64,000 bases of DNA from an uncultured Lachnospiraceae bacterium (GCA_948470335.1 CAOKOL010000005.1:62001-126000); one strand, 5' to 3'. Positions 1-9,070 are shown, counted from the stretch's first letter. Numbers and translations are program-made. Notes: generated by a model from the letters alone, not told the origin.

Positions 1-347
1 GGGTCCAGGGAGTGAAAGTCATTGTCAAAAATTTTACAGTTGGCGCCGATCACGCTGTAATCGCCGATCTCGATCCGCTCTCTGGCATAGATCGTGGTTC
101 CGGAGATGCCCACATGATCGCCGATTCTGATCTTTCCTTTTCCTCTGGCGATGATAATGGTCCGCTGATACAGACCGATCAGATTGGAGATAAAATTGCT
201 GTTAATCCCACAGTCCCGGCCGATTTTAATCCTCGCCTGAGGAAAACGGAAGATCAGAGGCCAGCCCCCCAGCTTTAAGCCTTTTCCGTAGGTTACACGA
301 TTCAGTTTTAAGCCCAGCCGGGGCAGATAGCTGTTTACTTTTGACAT
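1..347 (-). CDS. Hexapeptide-repeat O-acyltransferase, 3' end cut off by window edge
   Basis: The first 115 or so residues of a left-handed beta-helix acyltransferase are visible; the gene runs off the left edge. The start ATG at 347 has an AGAGGTG ribosome binding site five bases upstream. The visible protein shows hexapeptide rungs such as IKIGRD, IRIGDHVGISG and IEIGDYSVIGANC, then the DNDFHS segment that carries the catalytic His in the CysE/LacA/NodL/WcaF family. Such enzymes move an acetyl or similar group from CoA to a sugar hydroxyl or amine. As the last visible gene of a polysaccharide operon it probably acetylates the glycan or a sugar precursor in the cytoplasm. The substrate cannot be read from the sequence. 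Confidence 0.85.
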   Translation of the reverse strand, partial: MSKVNSYLPRLGLKLNRVTYGKGLKLGGWPLIFRFPQARIKIGRDCGINSNFISNLIGLYQRTIIIARGKGKIRIGDHVGISGTTIYARERIEIGDYSVIGANCKIFDNDFHSLD

Positions 348-363
348 ACTAACACCTCTAATT

Positions 364-480
364 ACAGTACCGCAACTCCCCTTCCGAACCCCCTGACTCT
401 GGAATAATTTCCGGCCGCTTTCTGCGTCCGCAAATCATTCCGGGGGTTCGTACGGTCCGTTGCTGTTCCAGTTCCGCTGT
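364..480. repeat. Structured intergenic repeat, locus A
   Basis: This element lies between the stop of the GT2 gene (492) and the acyltransferase start. Its arms GAACCCCC (386-393) and GGGGGTTC (442-449) pair. Inside are two small hairpins, GGAA/TTCC and CGC/GCG. The outer ends carry GCAAC and GTTGC. Related copies are at 38153-38470, 61805-61923 (inverted) and 63594-63636. The 16 bases GTACGGTCCGTTGCTG are identical in loci A, C and D. It contains no convincing reading frame. Confidence 0.8.
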
Positions 481-491
481 TTGGGTTCCTG

Positions 492-1292
492 CTACGCCAG
501 GAAAAGTTTCCCGCCTTCCATCAGGATGCACTCGATCAGATACCACCGGCTGTATCCGTTGTCCCTGTATGCCCTGTATTTCGACAGAAAACGATTCCAG
601 GCCACTTTAGGCTGCTTCCGGTTGCTGGAGCCGCCCAGGCGGTAGTTGGCCAGCACCTTCGGCACCACCACCACTTTCCGCCCGTCCTTTCGGATCCGCA
701 GCATCAGGTCCAGATCGTCGGCGTTTCCCTTACAGGCGTACCGATAGATGCCGTACATCTCCTTCGTGATAAAAGTGGTGGGATGGTTCCACTCTCTGGT
801 GGTAATGTAATGCTTCCGATACCGGGATTTCTTGATAAAAACCCTTCCGTCCCGCTTAATCATCCGCAGATTGGCATACATCATATCATAATGAGTTTTC
901 CGGTAAGCCGCCGCCGCCCAGGCCGCCGCATGTTCCTCATACCAGTCGTCGCTGTTCAGCAAACCGATAATATCCCCTGCGGCCATGTCAATGCCTTTGT
1001 TCATGGCCTCATAGATGCCCTCGTCCTTCTCCGACACAATCCGGTAAGCAAACCCTCTCCCGGCAAATGCCTCCCGGTAGCTCTCGGCAATCTCCACTGT
1101 CCGGTCCGAAGACAGACCGTCGATAATCAGGTATTCCACAAAGGGATAGGTCTGGCCCAGCACCGACTCGATGGTATCCCGGATCGTGGCCTGGCTGTTG
1201 TAGGATACGGTGATAACAGTAATCAGAGGCCATACCGTCCTGCCCGGCCGTCCCCCTTCGCCCGCTCCGTTCTTTTTATATTCAGATTCCAT
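492..1292 (-). CDS. Family 2 glycosyltransferase
   Basis: This 266-residue cytoplasmic GT-A glycosyltransferase begins its catalytic domain near residue 23 with ITVSYNSQATI. It continues with LIIDGLSSDRT, the acceptor-region motif DEGIYEAMNKG and the metal-binding segment LLNSDDWYE, all usual for the WfgS/WfeV-type GT2 group of O-antigen and capsule loci. The start overlaps the end of the upstream priming transferase by 11 bases, so the two are translationally coupled. It most likely adds a sugar to the lipid-linked primer made by that enzyme. The sugar donor is not predictable from sequence. A structured repeat lies directly downstream of its stop. Confidence 0.9.
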   Translation of the reverse strand: MESEYKKNGAGEGGRPGRTVWPLITVITVSYNSQATIRDTIESVLGQTYPFVEYLIIDGLSSDRTVEIAESYREAFAGRGFAYRIVSEKDEGIYEAMNKGIDMAAGDIIGLLNSDDWYEEHAAAWAAAAYRKTHYDMMYANLRMIKRDGRVFIKKSRYRKHYITTREWNHPTTFITKEMYGIYRYACKGNADDLDLMLRIRKDGRKVVVVPKVLANYRLGGSSNRKQPKVAWNRFLSKYRAYRDNGYSRWYLIECILMEGGKLFLA

Positions 1293-2736
1293 CGTCTTTT
1301 TTCCCCTGTTCCTCTGTCTGTTCTTCTATTCGTTCCTTCTCCCCTTCCAGCCCGATCCGGGTCATGTCCGAGGACTTTTCATCGGTAAAGCCTTCTGTAC
1401 TTTCCTTCATAAACAGAATTTTCACGGTCATCAGAATCAGCTTGATATCCAAAAGCACCGAATAGTTTTCAATATACATCATATCCAGCTTCAGCTTATC
1501 GTAAGCGGACGTATTGTATTTTCCGTAAATCTGGGCAAAGCCGGTCAGGCCGCCTTTTACTTTCAGGCGAAACCCGAATTCGGGAATGTCTTTCGTATAT
1601 TTCTCCACATGCTCCAGCCGCTCCGGCCTGGGTCCCACCACGCTCATATCCCCTTTCAGAATATCCAGAAGCTGGGGCAGCTCGTCCATGCGGGTCGCCC
1701 GGATCACATGGCCCACCGGCGTAATTCTGGGGTCCCGATTTGTGGCGGGAATCACCCGCCCGTCCTGCTCCGCATTGACAATCATGCTGCGGAACTTGGT
1801 GATATAAAACACCCTGCCCCCGTTGGTGGCTCTGGCCTGGCGGTAAAATACGGGACCGCCGTCATACAGCTTGATGGCCAGGGCGGTAAGCAGCATAAAA
1901 GGGGACGCCACAATCAGCCCCACCCCGGATATCAGAATATCCATCAGCCGTTTCATCAGCTTCTGCTCAATGCTCATGCCGCCATTTCTTGCCAGCAGAA
2001 TCGGCGTGTCAAACAGGTGGAGATCCTCGGAGTTGCGCAGAATAATATCCGAGATGCTGGGACACACATAGACGCGGATTGACGCGCCGTAGCAGTATTT
2101 AATCAGCTTATTCCGCAGGTGAACGGGCACGTCGCACATAATCACTCCCTGCGGATGGGCGTCGATTTTTTCTTTTAGTCCGGCAAACCCCAGATTGTAA
2201 TGAACCTGATCGTCGATCAGATATTTTTCCTTTCTGCCGTTCATCTTATAAAACAGATTCGCCGCGCTCTCCTGATAATCCCCATAGACAAGCAGCAGCT
2301 TTCTGGGCGGAAACATTCTGGTATACCCGTAGTTCAGGACAAAAGACACGACGATAATGCTTGCCACATCCGCCACGGTCATAAACAGAATCGGCGTTAC
2401 CACAGCCATCCGGTTTGACATCAGAGAAGTCTCCAGATAGGTGATGACATTGACGCAGACCACGGAAAGGCTCTGGGAATATACCATATTGGTCAGTTTC
2501 TGATAACCGATTCTGGACGCGCCGTACAGATTCATAAACGTAAACAGAAAGATCACATACAGGCCCGTCATCACATAATTGCCCCGCTTGGCATAAGTCA
2601 GGCCCGCTCCCATCACCTCGTCCACATTATAATAAGTCATCCATACATACCAGAAAATGGCAGCCTCCGCGGCCACCATAATCAGCGTGGACAGCATCCG
2701 GTATACTCGTTTGTATTTTTCGTATTTTACATTCAT
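1282..2736 (-). CDS. Priming undecaprenyl-phosphate sugar phosphotransferase (WbaP/CpsE type)
   Basis: This 484-residue polyprenyl glycosylphosphotransferase starts repeat-unit synthesis by moving a sugar-1-phosphate from a nucleotide sugar to undecaprenyl phosphate. The N-terminal half has about four membrane segments and a CoA-binding-like region (near residues 140-240). The C-terminal catalytic part (about 265-465) starts at KRLMDILISG and carries KFRSM, RATRMDELPQL, GDMSVVGPRPE and GLTGFAQIYG, the diagnostic motifs of bacterial sugar transferases. It follows a Wzz-like gene and precedes a GT2, the usual order in exopolysaccharide operons. The acidic and Gln-rich C-terminal tail after about residue 455 is not part of the core. 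Sugar specificity is unknown. Confidence 0.95.
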   Translation of the reverse strand: MNVKYEKYKRVYRMLSTLIMVAAEAAIFWYVWMTYYNVDEVMGAGLTYAKRGNYVMTGLYVIFLFTFMNLYGASRIGYQKLTNMVYSQSLSVVCVNVITYLETSLMSNRMAVVTPILFMTVADVASIIVVSFVLNYGYTRMFPPRKLLLVYGDYQESAANLFYKMNGRKEKYLIDDQVHYNLGFAGLKEKIDAHPQGVIMCDVPVHLRNKLIKYCYGASIRVYVCPSISDIILRNSEDLHLFDTPILLARNGGMSIEQKLMKRLMDILISGVGLIVASPFMLLTALAIKLYDGGPVFYRQARATNGGRVFYITKFRSMIVNAEQDGRVIPATNRDPRITPVGHVIRATRMDELPQLLDILKGDMSVVGPRPERLEHVEKYTKDIPEFGFRLKVKGGLTGFAQIYGKYNTSAYDKLKLDMMYIENYSVLLDIKLILMTVKILFMKESTEGFTDEKSSDMTRIGLEGEKERIEEQTEEQGKKDDGI

Positions 2737-2825
2737 AGGCTTTTAACCGCTTCTCAATACGGCCCTGTCTGCCGACGCAGACGACACAATTGATGACAAC
2801 AAAACCGGTTCGCATCCCCGCGGGG

Positions 2826-3908
2826 CTAGCGCACGCCCGCGATATAGCCGTACATGCCCGCTCCGACTACCGACAGATTGGCAAATGCCTGATGGGTATC
2901 TTCCGCGGAATCCTGATCCAGCATAACGAAAAGAAACACCGCACCGGCCTCCTTTGCCCGGTCGAGGGCTTCGGCGGAATCCACAAGCCCTTCCGCCATG
3001 GACAGCTCCACCCGGGAATGCCTGTCCGCCAGCGCTTTCTTTATCCCCTCAAACACGTCCGCCAGCCCTCTGCCAGCTTTTGGCGCGGCCAGCAGTATCC
3101 TGCCGTTTTCGGTCCGTCCGCTCACCCCGTCCAAAAGGGCGGCCAGCAGCTCATAAGAGTCCTGCTTTCCCTTTTTCACCTCACAGAAAAAAGGCACGAC
3201 CGACACCTGATCGATCTCCTCCCTGGACCGCAGCGTGGTATCATAGAATACCTTTACCATCACAAAAGCACACCATAAGAAAAATCCCGCGCCCATAATC
3301 ATAATCTTTTTCCAGGACAGAAAACTTCCGAGGGAAACGGCTACTTTCTTTGGCTCGTCCAGCTCAAAAATCTCCACGCCGCCGTTGGACTTCGTCAGAT
3401 ACGTGGTCATCACCGGCTCGTCGATAATTTTCCCTTTAAGCCCCATAATATCTTTCGCTTCTTTTACGAGAAGCTCCGTATAGGTTCCGGCCAGAAACTG
3501 GGTGCGCTCAAGACCGATGCTGCGGACAATCACCCGGTAGCACATGGAAGTCCCCTTCATATCCACATTGGCCGTATCCAGCTTCTTATTAAATTTTTCA
3601 AATCCGTTTGCCAGCAAGGCGTCGTTTACCTGTGTGCGGATCCGTTCGCTGTAGAGCAGGGCCGTATAAGCGTCGGAATAATCCTCATCCGCGCTGTCGA
3701 TATATACCAGCGCCTCCCCCTGGTAGGTTTCAAGAGAGGCGGCGGCCAGATCCGCCCGATACTCCCGAACCGTCATCAGAACCACCATGGCGGCGCAGGC
3801 AGCGATCACGACAGCGCCGAGCAGCCAGTATTTTTTTATATTGCACCAGATCTTCCGGGTGCTTATAAGCATTTCGCCTTTCCATTCTTTTGTCGAAGTT
3901 TGATTCAC
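2826..3908 (-). CDS. Wzz-like polysaccharide chain-length/co-polymerase protein
   Basis: This membrane protein of about 360 residues has the two-helix Wzz layout. One helix is near residues 20-45 (YWLLGAVVIAACAAMVV). An extracellular part follows, then a second helix near 215-240 (MIMGAGFFLWCAFVMV) and a cytoplasmic C-terminal domain of about 110 residues that looks like the remnant of a tyrosine-kinase domain without a Walker motif. The start chosen is GTG at 3908, because GGAGG lies seven bases upstream; the in-frame ATG at 3938 has no ribosome binding site. It probably sets glycan chain length with the priming transferase downstream. A similar two-helix protein is at 54500-55675. Confidence 0.75.
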   Translation of the reverse strand: MNQTSTKEWKGEMLISTRKIWCNIKKYWLLGAVVIAACAAMVVLMTVREYRADLAAASLETYQGEALVYIDSADEDYSDAYTALLYSERIRTQVNDALLANGFEKFNKKLDTANVDMKGTSMCYRVIVRSIGLERTQFLAGTYTELLVKEAKDIMGLKGKIIDEPVMTTYLTKSNGGVEIFELDEPKKVAVSLGSFLSWKKIMIMGAGFFLWCAFVMVKVFYDTTLRSREEIDQVSVVPFFCEVKKGKQDSYELLAALLDGVSGRTENGRILLAAPKAGRGLADVFEGIKKALADRHSRVELSMAEGLVDSAEALDRAKEAGAVFLFVMLDQDSAEDTHQAFANLSVVGAGMYGYIAGVR

Positions 3909-3940
3909 CGTTATACCTCCAGGGATGTAAGTATTCATTT

Positions 3941-3969
3941 AGTATAGCACAATTTGCCAGATATAAAAA
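3941..3969 (-). promoter_or_regulatory. Possible sigma-A promoter for the Wzz-like gene
   Basis: Read on the minus strand, TATACT (3946-3941) is preceded after 17 bases by TTTTTA (3969-3964). The -10 is good and the -35 poor. It would give the last four genes of the polysaccharide locus their own start 33 bases or so before the GTG codon. Poly-T tracts follow the CotH stop just upstream, but no terminator hairpin is clear. Confidence 0.4.
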
Positions 3970-3990
3970 TAAAAATTTTGAAAAAAGACC

Positions 3991-6696
3991 TCACCTGACT
4001 TTCCGGAAAACCGCATTCAGCCTGATTCCGCCCTTCTCCACCGGTATCTCCATGGTTTTTTCCCGATAGACGGTTGTCTTTCTCCCATTTGAAAGAACTG
4101 TTTTCTCCCATCCCACAAACTCATAACCCACGCAGGCTTTCGCCGTTACGATTACCGGATAATCCGTATAGTATTCTCCGCTCCAGGGTCCTTTCGACAA
4201 ATCCGGCGTAATCGTGTTGATCTGCACGGCCCCTGCCTCCGGATCATTGACGGACAATATCACGTCTTCCCGTGTCCCGGACAATCCAAATTCCTCCGCC
4301 ATATAAGGAATAATCCAGAAAGCCCTTTCACGGAAAAAACTGTCATAATAGTCAAGGGGCTGCGTCCCGCCGCCGAGCCCCCCTCCCTGATAACCGTCGG
4401 ATTCATACCCATAAGCCTCTATCTCGGCTTTCACCCGTTCATAGTTAAAATTCTGATTTGCCAAATCCATAAAAGTCAAAACAAACTGCCGGCAAAAATC
4501 CGGGTTTTCTTTCAGAGCCGTATAAATCCGCTGCTGATTAATACTGATTTCCGCATTTACGTCGCGGGGCATTAAACAAAAGGTGTTCTTTTCCTGGGTG
4601 GAGCTAAGACCCCAGTCTTCTGCATATCCCCATTCCATGGCGTCCAGATCATAAAGCGCCCACCGCCATTTTCCGTCCCCATACGGACCCGGAACCCTGT
4701 CTCTGACCCGCCACATCACCACGTTTTTCATATTATCAAAGTCCATATTATCCACATAAATATTGATACACATAAAATCAATATAGCTCTGCAGATCCAT
4801 TATCTCGCCAAGCGCCCGGTAATTGGACGCATCCGCCATATCCTGCTCATCTAAAAAATCATAAAAATCCTGCTCTAAGACCAGATCCTCCTCTTTTCCG
4901 ATATCAAGATATCCCTGGCTGAACAGAATCAGATTATCCGGGGCAGCCCCATATCTCTGTTCAAAATAGTATTCGTCATATTTTTCCATCAGATTCGTAT
5001 GATACCAGAACTCTCCGTTCAGAAACACCGAAACAGGAATACTGCTTTGGACAGCCACCGCCCTGTCCTTTGCCAGCGTCTGACACAAAGCATTGGCGAA
5101 GCCTCCCCTTACTGTCAGTTTATGGGAAACCGTATCGTCAAAAATATACCGGTCGAAAAAACGGCTGCCGCCGTATTCTTTCCTTGCATAAAGGGAAAAA
5201 TTTTTGAGCGGGAAAGCTCTGGAGGTTCCGCCGAAAATACGCATCCCCACATTCTGGGAAAACGACAGTTTTTCAGAAAAACATTCAATATTCGCAGCGA
5301 TTTCCCATTCTCTTCCCTTTTCATGGAAATTCATATAAGGAACGCTGCCTTCCTTCCCGCCTAAGTACCATTGGTCATAAGCCTGCCCGGTCACACAGAT
5401 CCCATCGTCCCCAAACAAATCTTCCGCGTCTGCCACCAGAGAAATCACGGTTTTCTGCGCATATTGATCCAGACCGATAAAATACGTAGCCGTCACCGGG
5501 CTGCTGACCCGCCGGCTTTCCCCCTCCCTGTCCACCGCCACGGCTCTGATGATAAAAGCTTTGTCAACAGGTTTCTGATCGGCGGCACTGTTCCGCCATT
5601 TTGGTATTACGTTGGGGACCGCCCGATATATATTTTCCTCACCGCTCCGGTCATAGACATGGATTGGCTCCTGATACAGAAACGATTGTTCGGTGGGTAT
5701 GCTTCCGTCCAGCGTATAATAAATCACCGTACCCGGCTCCGAAGACAGCTCCAGTTCAAAAGCACTCTGATAAAATCCGCTTTTGTGAGACAGTACCGGA
5801 CTTTTCAGTTGGCTGACCGCCTCTTCATTCGCCATTCCCGGCGTACAGCTTAAAACAGTCCAGACCGGATCCCCATCCGTCTGTCTGGCGCAGGAAAAAT
5901 CTGTTCCGGCTTTCTCCATCGTCATGCTGTCCAGAACTTTTCCCGAAGCATCCGACAGATAAATGGTTTCCCCGCCTTCCTTTTTCAAAGAAAAGCTTCC
6001 GTCATCCAGTGAAATCAGCAGGTATCCCCCCGCAGGCAGCTCACAGGAAGGAAGCTGCTTTTTCCCGGATGCCGTCCTGCCGTCGGACAGATACAGACCT
6101 TCCAGTTCGCAGGCCAGCCAGCCCCTGTTGTACAGCTCGATATAATCCGAAACCGCACCGTTTTCGCCTACGGAATGGGAACTGTTATTTCCGCAGACCT
6201 CATTGATTACCACATGTGCCGTACCGGATAACCTGACGGCACAGCACCCCACGGCTGCGATACCCGCACCGGCAAATGATAAAAACAGAACGATTCTCCC
6301 TTTTGTTCCCGGAGAAGTAAAAAGCCGGGATTCTTTCCGAAGCAATACCGCACCCGCTCTTGGAAGCACTCCCAACAGGACCGCGGCGCCCATGCTGGCC
6401 AGAAATGACCAGGTAAAATAACCGAGATCCTGATAACTGAACTGCATCAGCAGGATCTTTTGAACCGTTCCGAAAACGTTCAGATTATGCAGCAGCAGAT
6501 ACCGCAGCAATAAATACAGCAGAAAATGAACCGCACCAATTGCCGGCAGCAGAAAAAACAGCCTGTGTCCCTCCCTGCCCTTTCCCTTTTTGCCATCGGC
6601 CGGCACACAGGAAAGGACTGCCGTTACCGCCACCGGCAGTATACGCAGTAATAAATTTCCAAAAAGCAAACCGTATCCCGTAATCAATCTCATCAT
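3991..6696 (-). CDS. CotH-family kinase with lamin-tail and chitobiase-like domains, membrane anchored
   Basis: This 901-residue protein has four N-terminal membrane segments (about 8-30, 43-70, 91-120, 133-157). A lamin-tail domain follows (about 160-290, VINEVCGNNS to TPGMAN), then a chitobiase C-terminal-like Ig fold (about 300-400, YYTLDGSIPT). The CotH kinase-like core is at about 415-780 and a small beta domain ends the protein (GYEFVGWEKT). The core shows RIFGGTSR, LKNFSLYARKEY, LMEKYDEYYF and the metal-binding WALYDLDAMEWG. CotH proteins are atypical protein kinases, best known from spore coats. This version would face outside the membrane. It is the last gene of a set with a DUF4956, a VTC and a carbohydrate-binding protein, a recurring neighbourhood. 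Its target is unknown. Confidence 0.88.
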   Translation of the reverse strand: MMRLITGYGLLFGNLLLRILPVAVTAVLSCVPADGKKGKGREGHRLFFLLPAIGAVHFLLYLLLRYLLLHNLNVFGTVQKILLMQFSYQDLGYFTWSFLASMGAAVLLGVLPRAGAVLLRKESRLFTSPGTKGRIVLFLSFAGAGIAAVGCCAVRLSGTAHVVINEVCGNNSSHSVGENGAVSDYIELYNRGWLACELEGLYLSDGRTASGKKQLPSCELPAGGYLLISLDDGSFSLKKEGGETIYLSDASGKVLDSMTMEKAGTDFSCARQTDGDPVWTVLSCTPGMANEEAVSQLKSPVLSHKSGFYQSAFELELSSEPGTVIYYTLDGSIPTEQSFLYQEPIHVYDRSGEENIYRAVPNVIPKWRNSAADQKPVDKAFIIRAVAVDREGESRRVSSPVTATYFIGLDQYAQKTVISLVADAEDLFGDDGICVTGQAYDQWYLGGKEGSVPYMNFHEKGREWEIAANIECFSEKLSFSQNVGMRIFGGTSRAFPLKNFSLYARKEYGGSRFFDRYIFDDTVSHKLTVRGGFANALCQTLAKDRAVAVQSSIPVSVFLNGEFWYHTNLMEKYDEYYFEQRYGAAPDNLILFSQGYLDIGKEEDLVLEQDFYDFLDEQDMADASNYRALGEIMDLQSYIDFMCINIYVDNMDFDNMKNVVMWRVRDRVPGPYGDGKWRWALYDLDAMEWGYAEDWGLSSTQEKNTFCLMPRDVNAEISINQQRIYTALKENPDFCRQFVLTFMDLANQNFNYERVKAEIEAYGYESDGYQGGGLGGGTQPLDYYDSFFRERAFWIIPYMAEEFGLSGTREDVILSVNDPEAGAVQINTITPDLSKGPWSGEYYTDYPVIVTAKACVGYEFVGWEKTVLSNGRKTTVYREKTMEIPVEKGGIRLNAVFRKVR

Positions 6697-6737
6697 TTTT
6701 CAGTCCTGGCCCGCTGCCCTCCGTTACCGGCCGGCAT

Positions 6738-7412
6738 CTATGCCGTCACATTCCCGTCATGCTCCACCAGAGAAGCCGAAACCACGCCGTCCATCCCCAT
6801 CAGTCCGTCAATCAATGCTTTTTGATCCTTCGGTTTCACTTCCACCGCAAGATTCAGGCTGGTCCTCGTCAGATTGCGCGCCCTGGTCTTCGCATATTTG
6901 CAGGTTTCCCCCACCAGCTTCATAATCGTCTCTTCGTCTTCATAGGAGGAGGCATTTACCACCAGAACCACCGTCTCTCTGGCCTCCGGCAGCATGGAAA
7001 AGCAGACGATCAGGATGGTCATTGCGATCGAAGCCACCACCGCTATGGCCGCAAAGCCCGCGCCGCATATAATGCCCACACTGATGGACCAGAACAGAAA
7101 CATCAGGTCAACGGGATCCTTCACCGCCGTCCGGAAACGGACGATGGACAGCGCCCCCACCATACCGAGAGAAACCACAATGTTTGACTGAATCGTCAGG
7201 ATAATCGCCGACGTAATCACGGCCATCCCGATCAGGGACAGGTTAAAGCTCCTGTTATAAAAAGAATTTTTATTGATATTTTTATATAATATAAAAATAT
7301 ACGCCGCGATAGCCGCCGTGCAAAACGTACAGAATAAAATTGTGCCGAGCTGAATATCTCCCGTCGCATATCCCTCTAAAAAAGTTCTTCTGATGATTTC
7401 CTCAATTCCCAT
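6738..7412 (-). CDS. DUF4956 membrane protein
   Basis: This 224-residue protein has three or four helices in its first 150 residues (LGTILFCTFCTAAIAAYIFIL; AVITSAIILTI; IICGAGFAAIAVVASIAM). The family's most conserved stretch, GMVGALSIVRFRTAVKDP, sits near residue 82-99, followed by a cytoplasmic alpha/beta tail of about 75 residues. The family has no proven activity. It is regularly found beside VTC-domain and CotH-like genes, as here, where it lies between them with short gaps (27 and 41 bases). This suggests a joint envelope or polyphosphate-related role. The start ATG at 7412 has GGAG four bases upstream. Confidence 0.9.
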   Translation of the reverse strand: MGIEEIIRRTFLEGYATGDIQLGTILFCTFCTAAIAAYIFILYKNINKNSFYNRSFNLSLIGMAVITSAIILTIQSNIVVSLGMVGALSIVRFRTAVKDPVDLMFLFWSISVGIICGAGFAAIAVVASIAMTILIVCFSMLPEARETVVLVVNASSYEDEETIMKLVGETCKYAKTRARNLTRTSLNLAVEVKPKDQKALIDGLMGMDGVVSASLVEHDGNVTA

Positions 7413-7439
7413 TGTACTCCAGCCTTTCCTCTCCTCTGT

Positions 7440-8126
7440 CTATAAATGATACGTCCTGCACATACCGTATTTTGAAAATGCCGTCCAGATCAATGTGTCC
7501 AGCCCCATCGCCTCTTTAATATGAAGGGGCAGAACCTCGTCCCATTTGACCTCAAGCACGCCGGTTCCCTGGGCAAGCACCGGCCTGACGGCATAATCTC
7601 CCTGTAAAAAACGCCCGGTTTCGCCGGAAGAGGAGATATTTCTGTCAAAGGTGACCCGCACATTCCCGCCGGGATAGATAAAAGGAATCCGCTCATAGGT
7701 CACGATCACTTTCGGCTCCAACCCCTTCAAACGCATTTCCAGAAACATCCTCTGCTTTTGCTCCGGCATCCCGGAAACATCCTCCGGTATCTTTCCCTCC
7801 GTCAGCAGCATGCACTCCTGCCCGCTGAGCGGACAAGACTCTTTCGCGGTCATGCCGTGAATTTTCTGCTTTTTCTCCAGACATACCGAGGTGCTGTCCG
7901 TTCCGTAATACCGCAGCCGGAACTTCGTCCTCAGATCGGTTCCGTTTTCATTTTCCCACAGACATCCGTCTTCCGGATCGTCAAAATAGAGACTTCTCAC
8001 CAGATAACTGCCTGTCTCGCCCGCATGAGGGTCCCGCGCCATCAGGCCTTCTGCCCTGATTAAAAGAATGGCCTCCTGTACGCTGTCCGTCAGATATTTA
8101 TACTCATGTCTGTACCGGCTACTCAT
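7440..8126 (-). CDS. VTC-domain (polyphosphate polymerase-like) protein
   Basis: This 228-residue stand-alone VTC domain is the catalytic tunnel fold of the yeast vacuolar transporter chaperone Vtc4, which makes polyphosphate from ATP. Family residues visible are RHEYKYL at the N-terminus, SLYFDD, RTKFRLRYYG, CLEKKQK, TYERIPFIYPGG, RVTFDRNIS and VLEVKWDEVLP, giving the expected basic residues lining the tunnel and the acidic metal-binding residues. The gene start overlaps the stop of the upstream lipoprotein gene by eight bases. No SPX domain and no membrane segment are present; membrane coupling may come from the DUF4956 neighbour. Polyphosphate synthesis is inferred from the family, not shown. 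Confidence 0.9.
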   Translation of the reverse strand: MSSRYRHEYKYLTDSVQEAILLIRAEGLMARDPHAGETGSYLVRSLYFDDPEDGCLWENENGTDLRTKFRLRYYGTDSTSVCLEKKQKIHGMTAKESCPLSGQECMLLTEGKIPEDVSGMPEQKQRMFLEMRLKGLEPKVIVTYERIPFIYPGGNVRVTFDRNISSSGETGRFLQGDYAVRPVLAQGTGVLEVKWDEVLPLHIKEAMGLDTLIWTAFSKYGMCRTYHL

Positions 8127-9021
8127 TTTTCAGGCACTCCTCCTGCACATACATGCTTTTTCCGGACTGCATATCTCCCAGAATCCCTTTCAGGGCGGCG
8201 CTGCAGTCTTTCACCCAGATCTCGGCGGCGGCAAAAACCGCGTATTCTCCGGCAATCACGGAGACCGTTCCGCCCGATATCTCAACCGCGCCCTTTCCGG
8301 CTCTCCCGCTTTTCGTCGTGCAAAGTCCCATGCCCTCACTCTGAATATCCAGTTGTCCGTCCTGCATCATAAAACCGTCATTCCCCCGGATTCCGTCCCG
8401 CTTCGCATGAATGGCAATCTGACCGCCGAGAATCTTCACCACATCCCTGGAATGGATGCCGTCCTTATAATACCCGTAGACCTCCAGGCTTCCCGCCCCG
8501 TTAACTGTCAGGTCGCACATGCTGTAAATACAGGCATTTTCCTCCGCCGCAGCCGGGAATCTTCCACTGTCCCGAAGCTGATTGACCGCACCTTCTTTTA
8601 AGGTAATCACCACTTTTCCCGCCGAGCGGACCAGAATAGCCGGACCGGCAGCGGCAGCCACGGACACATTGTCCAGAATCAGATGTACAATCTGCTCCTC
8701 CGCGTCAATACAAATCGTTCCTTTCAATTCCCCGGTAAGCAGATAGGCGCCGCCAGCCTCGATCCGGCATTCTCCCGCCTGATCGTCAAGATTCACAAAA
8801 ACTGCTTCCGTTTCTTCCACGGACATATCCGCTTTTGTGGCAGAAAATACCGGCTCATACGCATCGGCGCCGTTTCTGTCCGTATGGCTTTGCCCTTCCG
8901 GCCGGCCGGCCGGATCCGCAGCAGAACAGCCCGCCGCCAGAAATACACAGAGAAAAAGAACCGCTGACAGACGGCCGCCCGCCACAAAGCGGCCGCCGCC
9001 CAACCGTTTTAAACACCGCAT
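8119..9021 (-). CDS. Carbohydrate-binding (DUF4353-type) beta-helix lipoprotein
   Basis: This is a secreted lipoprotein of about 300 residues. The signal peptide ends in the lipobox LAAGC (near residue 32). A parallel beta-helix follows with repeating IHLILDNVSV-like, KVVITLKEGAVNQL, ENACIYSMCDLTVNGAGSLEVYG, KDGIHSRDVVKILGG, KRDGIRGNDGFMM-like rungs. This matches the Cthe_2159/DUF4353 family of calcium-dependent polysaccharide-binding proteins. The ATG at 9021 (GGGAG upstream) was preferred over a TTG at 9081 without a binding site. It sits first in the VTC-DUF4956-CotH set and overlaps the VTC gene. It may hold glycan or serve as the substrate of the CotH-like kinase; both are inference. Confidence 0.8.
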   Translation of the reverse strand: MRCLKRLGGGRFVAGGRLSAVLFLCVFLAAGCSAADPAGRPEGQSHTDRNGADAYEPVFSATKADMSVEETEAVFVNLDDQAGECRIEAGGAYLLTGELKGTICIDAEEQIVHLILDNVSVAAAAGPAILVRSAGKVVITLKEGAVNQLRDSGRFPAAAEENACIYSMCDLTVNGAGSLEVYGYYKDGIHSRDVVKILGGQIAIHAKRDGIRGNDGFMMQDGQLDIQSEGMGLCTTKSGRAGKGAVEISGGTVSVIAGEYAVFAAAEIWVKDCSAALKGILGDMQSGKSMYVQEECLKNE

Positions 9022-9070
9022 TCGGATTGATTTCTCCCTTCTTTTGCCGGTATCCCGGCCATGCTCCGCC

